This document shows positions 22,590 to 26,166 of a stretch of 26,166 nucleotides of DNA, one piece after another. The notes beneath the pieces were generated by a model. That model saw nothing but the letters and a program-made list of their open reading frames with translations. It did no database searches and was not told the origin of the DNA. The stretch's first letter is position 1. Each line of letters opens with the position of its first letter. This stretch comes from Planctomycetota bacterium. GTDB taxonomy: Bacteria > Planctomycetota > Phycisphaerae > UBA1845. The translations under genes and the position numbers were made by a program. The stretch spans positions 1 through 26,166 of the forward strand of contig JADFRO010000003.1 in assembly GCA_022561255.1 (NCBI GenBank), given 5' to 3'.

Positions 22590-23344
22590 TAGGATACCGC
22601 ACGGGCCATCGATGTCGGTCTCTCCGCAGACGTCCGCAGGCCGCGCTCGTTGAGTTCGTCGGAAGCGATGCGTCCGTCAAGTAACCGAATCACGCGCTTA
22701 CAACGAGCCGCGATCTCTTTCTCGTGCGTGACGACGATGATGGTCTGCCCTTTATCGTTCAACCAGTCGAAGATGTTCATAATCTCCTCGCCGGTTTTGC
22801 TATCGAGGTTCCCCGTTGGCTCGTCGGCGAGAATGATGTCGGGTTCCTGAGCGAGTGCCCGCGCAATGGCGACACGCTGCTTCTGCCCGCCGGATAGCTG
22901 ATTGGGGCGGTGCGCCGCTCGGTCCGTAAGTCCCACGAGCTCCAACGCATGCATCGCCCGCTTCCGCTTGTTGGAGGTCTGGGCGTACATGAGCGGCAGT
23001 TGAACGTTCTTCAGCGCCGTAGTGCGTGGCAGCAGTTCGAAGGTCTGGAAGACAAAACCGATCTGTCGTCCGCGAATCCGAGCGAGCCGCGATTGTGACA
23101 GCTTGGATACGTCTTGACCGCGAAGGCTGTAAGTTCCGGACGTAGGGATGTCGAGGCAGCCGATGATGTTCATCAAGGTGCTTTTGCCCGACCCACTGGG
23201 CCCCATGATCGCCACGTATTCGTTTTCCGCGATCGTTAACGAGACACCACGAAGCGCGCGAATCAGTTCGGTTCCCACCCGGTAAATCTTCTCCAGGTTC
23301 GTCAGCTCGATTAGTTTCGCCGAAGTCTTACCGTTATCACTCAT
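22589..23344 (-). CDS. ABC transporter ATPase of the MacB/LolD type
   Basis: A 251-residue nucleotide-binding subunit with all motifs intact: Walker A GPSGSGKST (48-56), Q-loop Gln100, signature LSGGQKQRVAIARAL (150-164), Walker B IILADEPTGNLD (170-181) and switch His207 in VVTHE. The IGFVFQTFELLPRTTALKNV region fits the MacB/LolD group. A C-terminal tail of about 20 residues (after RIASDEL) is longer than in LolD. It overlaps the adaptor gene by 4 bp (ATGA) and the first permease by 1 bp, so the cassette is one translation-coupled operon. Confidence 0.95.
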   Translation of the reverse strand: MSDNGKTSAKLIELTNLEKIYRVGTELIRALRGVSLTIAENEYVAIMGPSGSGKSTLMNIIGCLDIPTSGTYSLRGQDVSKLSQSRLARIRGRQIGFVFQTFELLPRTTALKNVQLPLMYAQTSNKRKRAMHALELVGLTDRAAHRPNQLSGGQKQRVAIARALAQEPDIILADEPTGNLDSKTGEEIMNIFDWLNDKGQTIIVVTHEKEIAARCKRVIRLLDGRIASDELNERGLRTSAERPTSMARAVS

Positions 23345-24681
23345 GGACTGAACCTCACAGCCACCTTCGCTTCGTCGTCGGCGTTGGTGGGTGTCTTTTT
23401 CTTGTCCTTCTTATCTTCCGCCAGCGCCACCTTCGTACCGTCCTTCAATTGATCGAGGCTGCGGTATGGACCGACGATGACGGTATCGCCCAGTTCAACG
23501 CCGCTGAGTAGCTCAACCCGCCGTGTATCTGCAATCCCCGGTTCGATCACGCGTACGTGCGCTACGTCGTCATCCATCACGTACACCACCTTGATGTACT
23601 GGGCTTGCCTCGCTCTGGCTGACATGTCGATACCGGCTTGGCTCTTGTCGAACGCCTCGACCACCGACTCGGGAAGCTCCTTGCGCATTCGGTGAACCAC
23701 TGCCTCGACCGGCACGGTGATCACGTCGGTTTTCCTGGCCACCTCGATCTCCACGTTGGCGGTCATTCCCGGTTTGATCCGTTCCTCGTTAGAAAGAACC
23801 GTGAGGATCGTCTCGAATGTTACGACGTCGCGTCCCGTCGGTTTAGAGCCCTTCGCCGCGACACGAAGTATCCTTGCGGGGACTGGATTGTCCTGATCGG
23901 ACTGCAAATAGACCCGAGCGGTCTGTCCCGCGCGAACCAATGGAACGTCCACCTCGTCCACGCGCGTTCGCACCTGCATCTGCGAAAGGTCACTGATCGT
24001 CATGATCACCGTACCGGGGTTGTTCATCGTTCCGGTTACCACGACCTCCCCTTGCTTGGCTCGCAGTCGCGAGATGACGCCGTCGATCGGAGACCGGATG
24101 ATTGTTCGTGCGAGATTTTCGTGGATGCGCTTCAACGCCGCTTGTGCTTGAATCAGCTCTTGCCTGCGCATCTCGTGGACGGCCCGAGCCTTGTCGCGTT
24201 TCGTTTGGTAATCGCGCAGCTCGACGTCAGACGTCGCGTCATTTTCCGACAGCTTCACCTGCCGGGCGAGGTCGCGGACCGCTTTATCCAGATCGGCGTT
24301 GCTTTGGACCATCGCGGCTTCGAGTTGTGCGATTCTCGCGTTTCCCGACTCCACGTCCGCCCGCAGAAACCGATCGTCCAACCTGCACAGCAGATCACCT
24401 TGCTTGACCGTGTCGCCTTCTTGCACCGGCATTTCTTCGATCTTCGCCACGATTTCCGAGGAAACATCGACCTCAAGAACCGCTTCCACATCACCCGGCG
24501 CTTGCACGAGGTGGATGATCTCGCCGCGCTGCGGTTTCGCGACGTCGACCGTCAGCGCGACTTCCTCCGCGATGTGCAGCAGCGCCTTCCCGGTCGATTC
24601 CTTCCGAAGGCTACCCAGCGCGAACACGCCCGCGCTGATGCCCGCCAAAACCATGATGGTTAGTACCGACTTCATTTTCAT
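23341..24681 (-). CDS. Periplasmic adaptor (membrane-fusion) protein, MacA/HlyD family
   Basis: Adaptor that links an inner-membrane ABC pump to an outer-membrane channel. It shows an N-terminal signal-anchor (SVLTIMVLAGISAGVFALGS), a lipoyl half-motif (EEMPVQEGDTVKQGDLLCRL), a coiled-coil hairpin of about 100 residues (from RFLRADVESGNARIAQLEAA to ALKRIHENLARTI), the second lipoyl half (IIRSPIDGVISRLRAKQGEV) and the beta-barrel region ending KPGMTANVEIEVARKTDVIT. A Lys/Asp-rich stretch (EDKKDKKKTPTNADDE) precedes the C-terminus. The ATG at 24681 or at 24675 is possible; GGAG is 2 nt from the former and 8 nt from the latter, which favours 24675. No outer-membrane TolC partner is present in the window. 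Confidence 0.9.
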   Translation of the reverse strand: MKMKSVLTIMVLAGISAGVFALGSLRKESTGKALLHIAEEVALTVDVAKPQRGEIIHLVQAPGDVEAVLEVDVSSEIVAKIEEMPVQEGDTVKQGDLLCRLDDRFLRADVESGNARIAQLEAAMVQSNADLDKAVRDLARQVKLSENDATSDVELRDYQTKRDKARAVHEMRRQELIQAQAALKRIHENLARTIIRSPIDGVISRLRAKQGEVVVTGTMNNPGTVIMTISDLSQMQVRTRVDEVDVPLVRAGQTARVYLQSDQDNPVPARILRVAAKGSKPTGRDVVTFETILTVLSNEERIKPGMTANVEIEVARKTDVITVPVEAVVHRMRKELPESVVEAFDKSQAGIDMSARARQAQYIKVVYVMDDDVAHVRVIEPGIADTRRVELLSGVELGDTVIVGPYRSLDQLKDGTKVALAEDKKDKKKTPTNADDEAKVAVRFSP

Positions 24682-24730
24682 CACTCCGAAAACTATTCGT
24701 CCGTCGCGTCCCTCCCGCGCCGGATCAATC

Positions 24731-25558
24731 TTACGCTGCAACGTATTCCATCGCTATGCGCACGCCCAATGCACCCAGGCCCAGAACACAGCACGTTACG
24801 ACCGCCATGCGCCGACTCAGTTGGTGTGTCGTCACCAGGCCGATGCATACCAGCACCCAAAACCAAATCCGAAACGGATCGATCGCCCCGAGTGCCGATG
24901 GCTTGCCCGCCTCCGCGAGCGCTCGAAGCGAAGTATCCACCTCGGTCGAGCGGTAGTACAACATCATCGCGAGTTTGAGCACGTAGGCTGTAAGCTCGAT
25001 GAACCCTGCGTATACACAGATCGACATCAACGTGTGATACTCCGGCTTGCGGCCGGTCAACGCGACAACCGCATACAGCGCGGACGCGATCAGCAGGAAC
25101 GAGGCCAACAGATATACCGGTGACGCCACAACGACACCGAGACGCGTCATCACCTTCAAAAACACGCCCTCCTTGCGGATCGACTCCATTCGCGTCCGCA
25201 GTTCGATCCGATCCAATAGCTCCGCTTGCGATTCTTCAAGTTGCGCGAGTCGTCGTTCCGTCGCTCGGTCTACGTCGCGATCGATCAAACCGGTCTGAAC
25301 CTGAGCATATCCGACCAGCATCACCAACCCGATGAGCGTGACAAGCGCCCAACCATAAGCTCCCGTATCCTCAACACGTGCAAACAGCGCTCGAGGCGCG
25401 GCGAACACCAGCATCGCGTGTCGCACGCGTAGCGGCTGTAGGATTCCGTCCCGTGTATCCTCGCCCATCGACTCACTCGCAACGACGCTCGCGCCCAGTG
25501 TTCGGCGCTTGATCCCGGCGCGCGATAGCGGTGCGCCAATTATAGGTACATTCGCCAT
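24731..25558 (-). CDS. Multi-spanning membrane protein, Yip1-like, with coiled coil
   Basis: A protein of 275 residues if the ATG at 25558 is used. Seen: a membrane segment (ALVTLIGLVMLVGYA), a charged coiled coil (DRATERRLAQLEESQAELLD), then four more hydrophobic segments (PVYLLASFLLIASALYAVVA; LMSICVYAGFIELTAYVLKL; FRIWFWVLVCIGLVTTH; VVTCCVLGLGALGVRIAM). The pattern resembles the Yip1 domain seen in bacterial proteins near export systems; function is unknown. It ends 49 nt before the adaptor gene, so it is probably the first gene of the ABC operon. The start is uncertain: the ATG at 25468 is an alternative, and a TATAAT on the minus strand (25544-25539) could then be its -10 box. The open frame also continues upstream without a stop into the truncated EutN gene. 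Confidence 0.65.
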   Translation of the reverse strand: MANVPIIGAPLSRAGIKRRTLGASVVASESMGEDTRDGILQPLRVRHAMLVFAAPRALFARVEDTGAYGWALVTLIGLVMLVGYAQVQTGLIDRDVDRATERRLAQLEESQAELLDRIELRTRMESIRKEGVFLKVMTRLGVVVASPVYLLASFLLIASALYAVVALTGRKPEYHTLMSICVYAGFIELTAYVLKLAMMLYYRSTEVDTSLRALAEAGKPSALGAIDPFRIWFWVLVCIGLVTTHQLSRRMAVVTCCVLGLGALGVRIAMEYVAA

Positions 25559-25821
25559 GCCCGACCTGTTTATTGGTGTCAAACTGAGTGCTTTGTACGC
25601 CTGACGACAACAAAAGACATCGGAGGCGATCCCCGCCGGTAGCAATAATTGACGCTGTCGTCGAATACTCCAAAGGGCCTGCGGGATTCCAGCCGGGGCG
25701 ACCGATGATTCCCACGGATCGGCCCCGGCGCTGGCATCCGCTAGGCGACCGTGTAAACTCGCCACCCAATCGTGGCAGGGCAGGAGTTTCGCTCTTCGCA
25801 GGAGCTTCGCTCTCCGCAGGA
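25559..25821. other. Spacer between the membrane-protein gene and the truncated EutN gene
   Basis: About 260 bp that stays open on the minus strand in the frame shared by EutN and the membrane protein. The translation (for example WVASLHGRLADASAG) matches no family I know and lacks domain-like patterns. I read it as non-coding with an accidental open frame. It contains the 18-bp tandem repeat at its right end. Confidence 0.5.
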
Positions 25822-25822
25822 G
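25781..25822. repeat. 18-bp tandem repeat at the EutN truncation point
   Basis: CAGGAGTTTCGCTCTTCG (25781-25798) and CAGGAGCTTCGCTCTCCG (25799-25816) are adjacent, followed by a third CAGGAG (25817-25822). The array lies exactly where the EutN reading frame loses family similarity, suggesting a repeat-mediated rearrangement or an assembly join. In the EutN frame each unit translates as LLRRAK. Confidence 0.75.
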
Positions 25823-26017
25823 CGCGGACCCGCCCCCCTCCCTGTTCACCAGCACCTTGTCTCCCTTGCCGGCGTCCACCCGATCCAGGGCGATAAAACT
25901 GAGCCCTGCCGGCTCGCCCTCCAGGTCCACAGGCTGCACCAGCAGAAGTTTTTGGCCCTTGAAATGCTTGTCCTTGATGGTCGATACCACGGCCCCGATG
26001 ACCACTCCCAAGATCAT
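25822..26017 (-). pseudogene. 3'-truncated EutN/CcmL-family microcompartment vertex protein
   Basis: The first 65 or so residues match the EutN/CcmL family, pentameric proteins that close the corners of bacterial microcompartments: MILGVVIGAVVSTIKDKHFK, GQKLLLVQPVDLEGEPAG, then IALDRVDAGKGDKVLVNREG. Family members normally run on for another 20-30 residues with a final beta-strand of the type 'pvqaviVgIVD'. Here the frame instead enters the LLRRAK repeat and continues open for 360 more codons into the membrane-protein gene, a formal ORF of 428 codons (24731-26017) that is unlikely to be a true fusion. The ATG overlaps the upstream mutase stop (ATGA), so the two were one operon. No other shell protein is in the window. 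Confidence 0.75.
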
Positions 26018-26166
26018 GCTGCCCCCGCCACAGCGGCCAATTTCTGCACAGCACTGACCAGCTTCCGGGCCGCGCTTTCACTCATGGCCTCGGCGATGAT
26101 CCGCACCACAGGCTCGGTGTTGGAGCGCCGGACATGCAGCCAGCGGTCTTTCCAGGTCCATTTCAG
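26014..26166 (-). CDS. C-terminal end of a phosphoglucomutase/phosphomannomutase-family enzyme (partial)
   Basis: Only the last 50 residues lie in the window; the gene runs off the right edge. The segment WKDRWLHVRRSNTEPVVRII carries the domain-IV phosphate-binding signature of alpha-D-phosphohexomutases (R-x-S-N-T-E-P, here RRSNTEPVVR), followed by the usual closing helix (ESAARKLVSAVQKLA). It could be phosphoglucosamine mutase, phosphomannomutase or phosphoglucomutase; the fragment does not decide. Its stop overlaps the EutN start by 4 bp. Leu and Val codons here are almost all CTG and GTG, unlike the mixed CTC/CTT/GTC use in the genes to the left. Confidence 0.85.
   Translation of the reverse strand: MKWTWKDRWLHVRRSNTEPVVRIIAEAMSESAARKLVSAVQKLAAVAGAA

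Noticed and set aside
25539..25544. TATAAT on the minus strand plus a TTGACA further upstream as a promoter
   Set aside because: The two boxes are about 32 bp apart, far from the needed 16-18, and the TATAAT lies just inside the gene if the ATG at 25558 is used.
24731..26017. A single 428-codon EutN-membrane protein fusion
   Set aside because: EutN loses its last strand at the repeat, the linker has no domain-like pattern, and a separate start for the membrane protein is available; an accidental open frame is more likely.

Overview
The window looks like chromosomal DNA of a high-GC, Gram-negative, flagellated bacterium, most likely a planctomycete or a close relative. This placement is an inference from several traits: P- and L-ring genes (an outer membrane), an oversized FlgL with 'hook IN' repeats, a linked fliW-csrA-flagellin block, an adenylosuccinate lyase of the animal type, a BMC vertex-protein fragment, and many small GC-rich palindromic repeats between genes. 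No rRNA, tRNA, CRISPR array, transposase or phage gene was seen.

Layout. (1) 298-2934, minus strand: secreted M1-family zinc aminopeptidase with a HEAT-repeat and coiled-coil tail. (2) 2935-3616: a gene-poor spacer with an 11-bp tandem repeat, a 145-bp hairpin repeat element and a near-consensus sigma-54 (-24/-12) promoter pointing into the flagellar operon. (3) 3617-13196, plus strand: a tightly packed flagellar operon, in order an unrecognised 76-aa ORF, flgF, flgG, flgA, flgH, flgI, a flgJ-type rod-binding protein, flgN, flgK, flgL. It encodes the distal rod, the P and L rings and their chaperone, and the hook-filament junction proteins with their chaperone. (4) 13524-16037: fliW, csrA, flagellin. 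This is the FliW-CsrA partner switch directly upstream of its expected target, and the flagellin leader carries a GGA-rich, partly self-paired Shine-Dalgarno. (5) 16263-17376, minus strand: prfB (release factor 2) with the classical +1 frameshift site. (6) 17760-19876, plus strand: purB and pyrE (nucleotide synthesis). (7) 19970-25558, minus strand: a Yip1-like membrane protein followed by a MacA/MacB-type ABC export cassette (adaptor, ATPase, two tandem permeases). (8) 25781-26166, minus strand: a truncated EutN/CcmL shell protein and the last 50 residues of a phosphoglucomutase-family enzyme, separated from the rest by an 18-bp tandem repeat and different in codon style.

How the parts work together: the sigma-54 promoter candidate is placed to start the rod/ring/junction operon. 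FlgA and FlgN serve as chaperones for products of the same operon. FliW and CsrA would tie flagellin translation to filament export. The two convergent gene junctions (flagellin/prfB and pyrE/ABC cassette) both hold the same C-rich hairpin repeat, which may act as a bidirectional terminator. The best candidates for something undescribed are the coupled small ORF ahead of flgF, the 145-bp hairpin element (two copies), and the truncated EutN boundary at the right end.
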